DNA of 64,000 nt from Orychophragmus violaceus (Eukaryota > Streptophyta > Magnoliopsida > Brassicales > Brassicaceae), in assembly GCA_030180135.1 (NCBI GenBank), contig CM058236.1, positions 2,914,001 to 2,978,000 on the forward strand, written 5' to 3'. The position numbers and the translations under genes were made by a program. The notes beneath the pieces were generated by a model. The model was not told where the DNA came from. It saw nothing but the letters and a program-made list of their open reading frames with translations, and made no database searches. This document shows positions 10,406 through 20,900 of this stretch, one piece after another. Numbering within the stretch: position 1 is the stretch's first letter; every line of letters starts with the position of its first letter.

Positions 10406-13400
10406 AATATTCTTGACAGATGTCCAGTGAACTTCACCTGGATTAGATTGGTATCTACTCGTCATGCTTAACGCGTAAGCTACATCTGGACGAGTGCAGA
10501 GCATGGCATACATAATAGATCCTATTTCAAAAGCATAAGGAATCCTATTCATGCGCTTCTGCTCAGCATGTGTCACCGGACACTGCTTCTTGCTGAGACT
10601 AATGCCATGATACATTGGTATGAAACCCTTCTTGGAATCATGCATCCTGAATCTGTGCAACACCTTATCAATATAAGTGTCCTGGCACAATCCAATCAGC
10701 CTGTTCACTCTATCTCTGTAGATTCTGATTCCAAGAATGTACGCGGCTTCTCCCATGTCTTTCATGGAAAAACAACTTCCGAGCCAAGTCTTAACATACT
10801 AAAGCAACGGAACGTCATTACCGAGGAGGAGTATGTCATCGACATACAGTACAAGAAACGCAATTCTGCTCCCACTAGTCTTCTTGTAAACACATGGTTC
10901 CTCTTCGTTCTTGATAAAACCAAATTGTTTTACTGTTTCATCAAAACAAAGATTCCAACTCCGTGATGTTTGCTTCAATCCATAAATGGATTTATGAAGC
11001 TTGCATACCTTCCCAGCGTTCTTAGGATCAACAAAACCTTCAGGCTGTGTCATATACACATCCTCTTCCAGAATACCATTCAGGAATGCGGTTTTGACAT
11101 CCATCTGCCAAATCTCATAGTCATAATGAGCGGCAATTGCTAGAAGAATCTGAATGGATTTAAGCATAGCGACTGGGGAATAGGTTTCATCATAGTCAAT
11201 ACCATGAATTTGCTTGAAACCTTTAGCCACCAACCTCGCTTTGTAAATTTGCACATTTCCATCCACGTCAGTCTTCTTCTTGAAGATCCATTTACACTCA
11301 ATGGCTTTTGCACCATTAGGTAAATTGACCAAGGACCATACTTGGTTTTCTGACATGGATCCCATTTCGGATTTAGAGGCTCCAAGCCACTTTTCGGAGT
11401 CCGGGCCCATCATTGCTTCCTTGAAGGTCGCTGGTTCGTCACTATCAATGATCATCAGATCATTGGAATTGGTCATGAGAAATCCATAGTATCTCTCGGG
11501 TTCGTGACGGATCCTTCCGGATCTGCGAACTTCAGGCTCCACAGGCGCCGGTTCGACAGAACTTTGTGGATCCAACTGCTGCTCTTCCTCAGCAGGTTGA
11601 GCAGCTTCCTGTGCATATCTTCGAGATGTACTTTACTCCCACTGTTTTTCTTAGAAAGAAATTCTCTCTCAAGAAAAGAACAGTCCCGAGCAACAAATAC
11701 TTTGTTCTCAGATTGGTTGTAAAAGTAGTATGCCTTGGTTTCCCTAGGATAACCAACGAAGTAGCATTTATCTGATTTGGGTGCGAGCTTGTCAGAGATT
11801 AAACGTTTGACATAAGCCTCACAACCCCAAATCTTCAGGAAAGACAGACTAGGAATGTTCCCAGTCCACAATTCATGTGGTGTCTTTTCCACTGATTTAG
11901 ATGGCACCCTATTTAGTGTAAACGCAGACGTTTCTAGAGCGTATCCCCAAAAGGATAATGGAAGATTTGAATGACTCATCATAGACCGAACCATATCCAA
12001 TAAGGTTTGATTCCTCCTCTCTGACACTCCATTCCATTGGGGTGTTCCAGGAGGAGTGAGTTGTGAAACAATTCCACACTCGCTCAGATAGTCGCTGAAC
12101 TCTTGACTCAAGTATTCTCCTACGCGATCCGATCACAGAGCTTTAATACTTTTGCCAAGTTGTTCTGTACTTCATTCTTGAATTCCTTGAATCTATCAAA
12201 GGATTCTGACTTGTGTCTCATCAAATAGACATAACCATACCTACTGAAGTCATCAGTGAAGGTAATGAAATACTTGTAATTTCCTCTGGCAACAGTGCTC
12301 ATCGGCCCACATACATCAGTATGAACAAGGCCCAATAAGCCACTGGCCCTTTCATTTGGTTTGTTGAAAGGGGCTCTAGCCATTTTGCCCATCAAACAAG
12401 ATTCGCATTTTTCACATGATTCAAAATCAAATGAGCCCAGAAGCCCATTTCGATGGAGTCTCTGAATGCGTTTCTCATTGATATGGCCCAAACGACAATG
12501 CCATAAGAAAGTCGGGTTTTCGTCATTGGACTTAAACCGCTTTGTATTTATGTTAAAGGCAGGCATTTCTTAGTTTAAAACATATAACCCATTATCTAAT
12601 GGGGCGCTACCATAAAACGTACCATCACGATTAAAAGAACAAACTTTATTCTTAACAGCAAAATCAAAACCTTCCAAATCCAATACGGAAACTGAAATTA
12701 TGTTTCTGCTAATCGCAGGTACAAAGTAGCAGTTATTCAAAGTTAAAACCATGCCTGAAGGTAAAGACAAATCGTAAGTGCCTACGGCCCGTGCAGCAAA
12801 CCTAGCTCCATTCCCGACCCGTAGCACCACTTGTCCTTTCTTCAGCGTTCTACTGTTTCTTAGTGCCTGCATATTAGTACAAATATGAGCACCGCAGCCG
12901 GTATCCAATACCCACGAAGTAGGACTAGAAGATATAACATTAAGTTCGATAACATAAATACCTGAGTCAGATGCATCATACGTCTTCTTCAGTTTCTTGT
13001 AATCTTCCATGAACTTCTTGCAGACTCTCTTCCAATGCCCTAACTGCTTGCAGTAGTTGCATTTGTCCTCAGGAGAAGGCCCGGATTTGGGCTTCGGCTT
13101 GGGCTTGTCCTGACTCTCAGTCTGGACAACTTGGGCCTTTCCCTTATCCTTCTTAGGTTTCTTAAACCTTTTACCCCCTTGTACCATCAGTACACTGGGA
13201 GTTGCCTTCTTGAGATTCGGCTCTGCTGTCTTCAGCATGCCGTGCAACTCAGTCAATGTTTTAGTCATGTTTTGCATGTTGTAGTTCATGATGAACTGAT
13301 CAAAACACGACGGCAAAGACTGCAGAATCATGTCAGTGGCTAATTCCTGGCTAATGGCACAGTCCAGTTTCCCCAGGTTATCAATGTAACCCATCATTTT

Positions 13401-13862
13401 AAGGACATGAGGACTTACTGGACTATCCTTAGCCAGCTTGCAATCCATGAGAGATTTAACCGTCTGGTATCTCTCTGTGCGAGCTTGCTCCTGAAACAAA
13501 GCTTTCAGGCTGTTAATCATCTCAATGGGTGACATCACGTTCTCATATTGCTTCTGCAGCTCAGAGTTCATAGTCACCAGCATTAGACAATTAACATCTT
13601 TGACATAAGCTGAATGCTTATCCCAAGCATTCTTTTCTGTCTGCGGGGCATTGGAACGTGGCCTCTCGGGGAGAACTCTTTCAAGGACATATTCCTTGTT
13701 CTCCTGCCTGAGAACTATTCTCAGGTTCCGATACCATTCCAAGAAATTAGATCCATTTAACTTGTCATTCTCAAGGACGGATCTTAGTGAGAAAGTGTTG
13801 ATGTGAGTTGAGACAGACATAGCTGTAATTAAAAGAGGTAGAGTTTTAGTTATAATGCTCAA
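10406..13862 (-). pseudogene. Copia gag-pol polyprotein, truncated and broken
   Basis: Successive frames show the gag core (DKLNGSNFLEWYRNLRIVL), a CCHC knuckle (CNYCKQLGHWKRVCKK), protease (WVLDTGCGAHIC), integrase zinc motif (HCRLGHINEKR...CESC), integrase core (HTDVCGPMS; GTPQWNGVSERRN), RT (QMDVKTAFLNG; YVDDILLLGND) and the start of RNase H. Inactivating changes: an in-frame stop at 12570-12572 just before the integrase zinc motif; a frameshift plus a TGA near 12120 in the integrase core; a frame break near 11473-11575; an in-frame TAG at 10799-10801 after YVDD; and loss of the C-terminus at the CACTA junction. It cannot produce a functional polyprotein. Confidence 0.9.
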
Positions 13863-14559
13863 GAAAATGAGAATTCTTATCTAATAAGAATAACTCGCAT
13901 TGTATTCAAAACTATGTTTCCTCAGATGAATACAATGAACCAAGATCCATACTTCACCAAAATCTGAGTGAGCGACTCGCCATCACCCAAACTTTAGTTA
14001 TCTAGGTAAGCAAATCATTGCTAATTGTACCCAGTACAACTCTTGGTCGTAGGTGAGACAAACTATGTCTAATCTACTCTGATGTCTCTGGGCCCAGAAC
14101 TTCTGATAGCCCAGTCAAGTAAAACCAATCTTTCCAGTCTTGTGATCACTAATAGTCGCACTGCAAGTCTATTAATGATCACCTGCATTACTCATGTTGC
14201 TGTGGATACCAAGGACTCCAAGGATATCCAACAACAACACGAGTCTTGACAGTAGACAAGATCGGGCAAGACATCAAGATCACTTGATATTTAGTTGAGG
14301 AAAAGAATTATTTAATCTTGATGTATATCCAATATACATTCAAGAAGTTATTAATTTAATTAAAACATTCAGTTTTATTAAGTTTAGGTTCATCTAGAAC
14401 TTTAGGATTAAATTTGGTCTGGTATATGCACATTTATGGTCCAACCATTGGCATCGGTCGACACAACCCAATTTAAACCGGTCTTTGATAACCGGTCAAA
14501 CCGGATCGAATTTCCTTAACCGATTCAATCTAATTGAACCGGTTCGGTTTAACGGTCCA

Positions 14560-14940
14560 TGTCGATCGTCACACAACTCTGTGTCGATCGACATTACCAA
14601 ACCAGAACCAAATTGGTTAATTAAAATTAACCGACCGAGATAACCGGTTCAATCCAATTGAACCGATCTATCTAATCGCTTTGCCTATGTCGACCGACAC
14701 ACCCAGTGTATCGATCGACACAGCAGGAATACGGGTACTCGATCTCAGATCGAAACCCTAAAATTATTTACGAGTTTTCGCTCTGTGTCGACCGACACAC
14801 GCTTTGTGTCGACCGACACACGCTTTGTGTCGATCGACACACGCTTTGTGTCGATCGACACTCTGCGACAAACCCTAAAAAATTTTATGCGTTTTCGCGG
14901 CGTGTCGACCGACACAAGCTTAGTGTCAATCGACACAGTG
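14560..14940 (-). repeat. Palindrome-rich copia leader with a 21-bp tandem array
   Basis: Palindromes of the form GTGTCGAYCGACAC are spaced 21-22 bp apart. Centres start at 14563/14585, 14691/14712, a run of four at 14789, 14810, 14831 and 14852, and 14906/14927. The run of four makes a perfect 21-bp tandem repeat. The sequence lies in the non-coding leader between primer site and gag. Apparent CVDRHTL repeats in translation are a by-product. Confidence 0.85.
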
Positions 14941-15080
14941 CGATTTTAACAGTTCATCGTTTTTCAACAGGAACAAAATCCGAGATTAATTCTTTGAAAA
15001 CACGATTTAGCGTGCATTAATCAATTCAACAAACTCAGTTTTCGAATTATAAGCATTAGATTTGATAGTCTAAACCCTAA

Positions 15081-15096
15081 CATGCTCTGATACCAC
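15081..15096 (-). promoter_or_regulatory. Primer-binding site (tRNA-Met) of the minus-strand copia
   Basis: CATGCTCTGATACCAC on the plus strand is GTGGTATCAGAGCATG on the element strand, directly abutting the LTR end. It is complementary to initiator tRNA-Met and sets the element's orientation. Confidence 0.85.
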
Positions 15097-15732
15097 TGTT
15101 GGATCCCTAAGATCTAGGGTTCGTTACATTGAAATTTACCAACCTCGTTCTTACCTTGAACTGGCAGCGGAAATTGGTGAACGAGATCAGTGAGCAACGC
15201 AGACGCCTTGCCTCTACCAGATACACACGCACACAAGCTGGAAAACGGGATGCTAGTGCCGGATCTATGGGATCTGAGATTTTCTGGTGTTTCTACTTCT
15301 TCTGTCAAGAAAAAGTCGACGGCTCCTGTTCTAGGTCGGAACTCTCAAGTTTTATTCGACCTAAAACACACTTAACGGGCCAGACTTGTTTAAGTCATAA
15401 TTTTGAAAATCCCTTTCGAAACCCGAATTGTGTCGACCGACACACATGCTGTGTCGATCGACACAACACCATTTTCTCGATATTAATGTGTATCCAATAC
15501 ACATTAACATGATCATTACCATAATGATCATTCCCATATCTTAGCTTCCAGTTTGCTTAAGTGTGTGACCCTATAGGATCATATAATACTGGTAGTAAGT
15601 CTACAACTCACAGATTGCAAGAGGCTTCTAGTAAAACATTGCAACCGCCCAGTATTATACGAATGTCTGATCTCGACACACAACTATCATCAGGAGTGAG
15701 TACAAGTGTGATTTCAGGACACTATCCCAACA
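15097..15732 (-). repeat. 5' LTR of the minus-strand copia (636 bp)
   Basis: On the element strand it begins TGTTGGGATAGTGTCCTGAA and ends GGGATCCAACA, next to the primer site. It carries one palindrome pair (15434/15455, 21 bp apart). The other LTR is missing, so insertion age and target-site duplication cannot be read; CAAAG at 15733-15737 is the candidate duplicate. Confidence 0.85.
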
Positions 15733-15860
15733 CAAAGAAGGGTGACTAAGGCGTTAAGATTACAGACATACTTAAAATGCTTGATGATACACAGATGGAT
15801 GGATCCAAAAGGTTGAAGCTTGCGCTGATATGTATTGTTGATGGAGTGCTTATTAGTAGC
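15733..15860 (+). pseudogene. DUF1985/ULP1-family gene, middle piece
   Basis: One frame reads VKITDILKMLDDTQMDGSKR, then LKLALICIVDGVLISS. This matches the DUF1985 segment that precedes the 'FVEMLSDVDSFLSYPWGRESF' block found at 23100. The frame just upstream has a TAA. The piece is bounded on the left by the minus-strand copia LTR and on the right by the truncated LTR of the plus-strand copia. It is therefore an isolated exon fragment of the gene begun at 9030 and resumed at 23094. About 100-150 residues expected between the 9125 and 15733 pieces are missing. Confidence 0.7.
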
Positions 15861-16276
15861 TGCAGGCTTTTGTCTGATTTGTGTCTTGGGCCCAAAAGAT
15901 TAATGAACCATTAGTCTAATGACTTGGGCCCATTAATGAGAGCTTAAGGTTTTCGAAAACCCTAAGGGATTGAGCATCACACACGAGTTTTCTTGGTGGC
16001 CGCGAAATCTCTCTCTCTCCAACTCTCTCTCTGATCCATCTCTTTGGTCTAGCAGCCATCCCGGCTTGTAAGAGTGTGGATACCAAAGGAGGAGCAGGTT
16101 GTTCATCTGTTCTAACTGATCTCATCATTACCATCAATTATCCGCTGCAATCTGAAAGGTAATGATCCAGGTTTGGTTGGTTTTATGATTCGTTTTGCAA
16201 GAACCTAGATCTGTTAAGATTATGTGTTAGGTTGAAATATGGGAATTAAACCTTGAACAAACACTATAATCCTTCA
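15861..16276 (+). repeat. Partial 5' LTR of the plus-strand copia
   Basis: 416 bp ending ATAATCCTTCA directly before the primer site. Its first 101 bp match the end of the 3' LTR fragment. The LTR start (TGTTGGAAATG..., seen at 22734) is absent. Confidence 0.8.
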
Positions 16277-16277
16277 G

Positions 16278-16290
16278 TGGTATCAGAGCC
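16278..16290 (+). promoter_or_regulatory. Primer-binding site (tRNA-Met) of the plus-strand copia
   Basis: TGGTATCAGAGCC, one base after the LTR end, complementary to initiator tRNA-Met. Confidence 0.9.
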
Positions 16291-16399
16291 AGGTTACTAG
16301 GTTGCATGTAATTTGGATCATAATGGCTGTTTAATGATTTAAGAATCAATTAATGTTAAAATTGATTAGAATTCATTAAAAACCCTAATTGGTCTTGGC

Positions 16400-16820
16400 C
16401 GTGTGATGCCATCGTTTGCGTGATCCGCAAGTCGGCCATATATCGATGTGATCCGCAAGTCGGCCATGTGATCGATCACTTACGATCGTGATCGTGTGAT
16501 GCCGCAAGCAGTGATCGTTTGATCGATCAAGTAAAGGCCGAGTGATGCGTGGGCTTTGCGGCCGTGTGCGATCGGCTCTCGGGAGTGATCGATCGATTGG
16601 ATCGTGTTGCTTGATGCGATCGATGGCTGTGTATCGTCCGTGTGATCGATCACATATGATCGTGATCGTGATGGATAGATCGGCATCGATAGCAAGCCGA
16701 GAGTCGAGAGGCTGTGTGATCGTGGATCACGGATGGGCAAGGATCGATCGGCCATGGCTGGACGCAACGATCGTGGGTCGATTGTGATGTTCATGGGCCG
16801 TGGTCGATCGTTTGGCCCGT
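16400..16820 (+). repeat. GATC/CGATCG-rich palindromic leader of the plus-strand copia
   Basis: The leader contains two copies of GTGATCCGCAAGTCGGCCAT (near 16419 and 16448) and many GATCGATC palindromes, such as GTGATCGATCAC near 16468 and TGTGATCGATCACA near 16640. The motif family differs from the GTGTCGATCGACAC sites of the other copias but uses the same core letters and sits at the same place in the element. Apparent ORFs here are composition artefacts. Confidence 0.75.
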
Positions 16821-17951
16821 TAAAATTTTACGTCCCGCGAATAGTCAATCGGTTAAACCGAGCTTCGCGGTTCGTTGCCCAAAACCACACCGATTAAACC
16901 GGTCCATTTAATTGGCGGTTAATTGAGTGTTTAAAGCCTTAAACCGCAAGTTAAATCAAATTGGCTAAAACACTAGGTGTTTCTTCCCGGTTTTGGATTT
17001 AACTGAACCGATCCAATTTAATTGGTGGTTCAAGCGGTTAACCCGAATCGCGGTTTGCTGGAAATTATTTAATACATGGTATTATTTAATTTCTGGTTAA
17101 ACCGGATTGAAATTCAAAAATTGAATTTAACCTAAACCGAAGGCTGGTCTAAGTTTTATTTGGTTGGACCAAATAATTTAGAGCTGGTCTGGTTTAGTAA
17201 ATAACCGATGGTTTTGATAGTTAATTTGGTCTTGGACCAGAATTAATAAACCGGATCGGTTATGTCAAATTATTGGGCCAACTGGAATTCTATGGTCTTG
17301 GGCCAAGAATTGGGCCTATAATTTGTGACCCAACCCAAAATATTTAATAAAATATTAAATTAGAAATTTCTATTTTTAGTATGTTACTAAATTTAGAAAG
17401 TTTCTAAAATAAGAAAGTTTCCCAAAATAGTAATCTTTTATTTTTGGAAATAAAACTTAATATCCTCAAAAACAATATCAAGCTTGGATGTCTTTCCAAT
17501 CTCGTCAGCTACTTAACGCTTATTCGATTACAGATATGGCTTACAGTGTGAGGTATCTGTTTTCGCGTAAGTAAAGTAGTATATAGTCACTAATTTCATT
17601 GGGAGTCCCAGACTTTAGTGATTATTTGGCTGTAAGAGATTGGTTTCCTTGACTGGGCCATCGGGAGTCCCGGGCCTTGAGACATCTGGTGAATTTGGGC
17701 CTCGGGCCCAATTCACAACCGAGAGTTATTGGTTATAACTAGCTGTGTGTATGCTTACCAAGTAAAGCTAATTCCGGGTGACGGCCAGTGGCCCACTTTG
17801 GATTTAGCTGAACATGGGTCTCGGAATCATTGCATTCTTATGAGGTTAAACAAAGAAATTTTGAATGCAATGCGAGTTTTCTTATAAGTTTTTAAGATTA
17901 CTCTTTTAATGAACATAATAACTAAATCTCTATTGTCTCATATTTTCAGCT

Positions 17952-20900
17952 ATGTCAAGCACAACAACTCAAAACACTTTCTCGATCCGGTCTGCCCTTG
18001 AGAAGGACAAACTGAACGGATCAAACTTCCTGAACTGGTCCAGGAACCTGAGACTTGTGCTCAGGCAGGAGAAGAAGGCTTATGTCCTTGAAAGAGCTCT
18101 CTCTCCTAGACCTGCGAATAATGCCGCACAAGCTGTGAAGAATGCTTGGGATACGCATTCTTCAGATGCTAATGACGTGATTTGCCTGATGTTGGCGACA
18201 ATGGCTCCCGAACTGCAGATGCAGTGGGAAGGCCTGACTTGTCCCATGGAGCTGATGGCAAATCTGAAAGCGTTGTTTCAGGAGCAGGCTCGTACAGAGA
18301 GATTCCAAACTGTTAAGAATCTCTTGGACTGTAAAATGGCTAAGGATGCAGCAGTGAGTCCACATGTTCTGAAAATGATGGGTTATCTCGATCATTTGAC
18401 TAGGCTCGACTGTCCTATAAGCCAAGAGCTTGCTTGTGATATCGTTCTGCAGTCTCTTACTCCTGCATATGACCAGTTCATTTTGAACTATAATATGCAT
18501 GGGTTGATAAAGACGTTGCCTGAGCTACATGGTATGCTCAAGACTGCAGAACCGAATCTGAAGAAGACCAAGGAGTCGTCTGTACTCATGGTGCAGAAGG
18601 GAAAGGGTTTCAAGAAATCCGCTGCAGACAAGGGAAAGGGCAAGGTAGTCAGCAATGAAAACAAGCCCAAGCCCGTGTCCAAAGCTGGGCCTTCTGACAT
18701 CTGTCACTTTTGTAAAGAGGCAGGGCATTACCGCAGGGACTGTAAGAAATACCAGGAAAGTCTGAAGAAGAAGAAGTCCTTGGAGACTAAATCTTCAGGT
18801 ATTTTTGTTATTGAAGTAAATACTACTACTTCTGATAATACCACTTGGGTATTAGATACTGGATGTGGGGCTCATATTTGTACTAATATGCAGGCGCTCA
18901 GCAACAGTAGAAGGTTGAAGCAAGGGCAAGTAGAGTTGCGGGTTGGCAATGGAGCGAAGGTTCCAGCACTGGCCGTTGGCACTTACTTGTTGTCTTTACC
19001 TTCTGGATTGATTTTAGAACTTGAGAATTGTTATTTTGTACCTGCTATAAGCAGAAATATCATTTCAGTTTCATTGTTGGATTTGCAAGGATTTGATTTT
19101 TCTATTAAGAATAAATTGTGTTCCTTTAATCTCAATGATATGTTCTATGGCTGTGCCCCTCTTATAAATGGGCTGTACATGCTGGATCTATCTGCTCCAG
19201 TATATAACATAAATACAAAACGGTTCAAATCTAACGAAGAAAATGAAACGTTTCTCTGGCATTGTCGTTTGGGGCACATTAGTGAGAAACGCGTCAAGAG
19301 GCTCCATTCAAATGGACTCTTGGGCTCATTTGACTTTGAGTCTTGTGAGCAATGCGAATCTTGCCTAATGGGCAAAATGACACAGGCCCCTTTCAATAAA
19401 CCCACAGAAAGGGCCAGTGAACTATTGGGCCTGATACATACTGACGTATGTGGCCCAATGTCCACAATTTCTAGAGGAAACTTTCAGTACTTCATTACAT
19501 TCACTGATGATTTCAGTAGATATGGATATGTCTACTTGATGAAACATAAGTCGGAAACCTTTGAAAAGTTCAAAGAATTCCAGAATGAAGTACAGAACCA
19601 GCTTGGTAAAAGTATTAAGGCTGTTCGGTCGGACCGAGGAGGAGAATACTTGAGCCAGGAATTTCGTGATCATCTGAGTGAGTGTGGGATTATCTCCCAA
19701 CTCACACCTCCTGGAACACCTCAGTGGAATGGTGTGTCTGAGAGAAGGAATCGGACATTGTTAGATATGGTCCGATCCATGATGAGTCACACAGACCTTC
19801 CTATATCCCTTTGGGGATATGCTTTGCTCACCGCAACGTTCACACTAAACAGAGTGCCATCAAAGGCAGTAGCAAAGACACCATATGAGATATGGACTGG
19901 AAAAGCTCCAGCAATGTCTTTTCTCAGAATTTGGGGTTGTGAAGCCTATGTCAAAAGATTAATCTCAGACAAGCTTACACCAAAATCTGACAAATGCTAC
20001 TTCATTGGTTATCCTAGGGATACCAAGGCTTATTACTTCTATCTGCGATCCGAGAACAAAATCTTTGTTGCTCGGGATTGTACTTTTCTTGAAAGGGAGT
20101 TTCTCTCTAGAAAAGATAGTGGGAGTAAGGTACAACTTGATGAAATTCAAGAAGGACAGGAACCTGTTCAACCTAATGAGGAAGAACAGCAGGATGAATT
20201 ACATGAAGCTGTAATAGAACCTGAACCTGCAGTACCTGAAGTTCGAAGATCTGGAAGGATCCGTCACGAACCCGATAGATATCAGGGATTCCTCGTGACT
20301 AATTGCCATGATCTTTTGATCATTGACGGTGATGAACCCTCGAACTTTGCAGAAGCCATGATGGGCCCTGACTCCTTAAAGTGGCGTGAAGCCACTGAAT
20401 CCGAGATGGACTCCATGTCTACTAACCGAGTGTTTTCACTGGTTGATTTACCTGCTGGTGCAAAAGCCATCGAGTGTAAATGGATCTTCAAGAAGAAGAT
20501 TGACATGGATGGAAATGTCCAGATTTACAAGGCCAGGTTGGTGGCAAAAGGTTTCAAGCAAATTCATGGTATAGACTATGATGAAACCTATTCACCAGTG
20601 GCAATGATGAAATTAATTCGGATTCTCCTAGCGACTGCCGCTTATTATGACTATGAGATTTGGCAGATGGATGTGAAAACCACCTTCCTGAATGGAATCT
20701 TGGAGGAGGATGTGTATATGACACAACCTGACGGTTACATTGATCCTAAGAATGCTGGGAAAGTATGTAAGCTTCACAAATCCATTTATGGATTGAAGCA
20801 AGCATCGAGGAGTTGGAATCTTCGTTTTGATGAAGCAATAAAGAACTTTGACTTCATCAGAAACCAAGAGGAACAATGTGTGTATAAGAAAACTAGTGGG

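Larger units (their letters stand above)
10406..15732 (-). mobile_element. Truncated Ty1/copia element, minus strand
   Basis: 5' LTR at 15097-15732, tRNA-Met primer site at 15081-15096, leader 13863-15080, and gag-pol pieces from 13862 down to 10406. The 3' part (most of RNase H, 3' non-coding region and 3' LTR) is absent; the frame stops at the codons SVKNI where the CACTA terminus begins. It is a diverged relative of the copia at 15861-23093. Its 5' LTR outer end abuts the middle piece of the DUF1985 gene at 15733. Confidence 0.85.

Noticed and set aside
14781..14865. Regular 21-bp repeats resembling a small CRISPR array
   Set aside because: Repeats are contiguous palindromes without unique spacers, in a eukaryotic retrotransposon leader, and no cas genes are present.
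14706..15020. 104-codon plus-strand frame with CVDRHTL repeats
   Set aside because: It is a translation of the 21-bp palindromic array in the copia leader, not a repeat protein.
16480..16800. Opposed ORFs of 81-104 codons
   Set aside because: Both come from GATC-rich palindromic leader sequence of the copia, where any frame of a palindrome tends to stay open on both strands.
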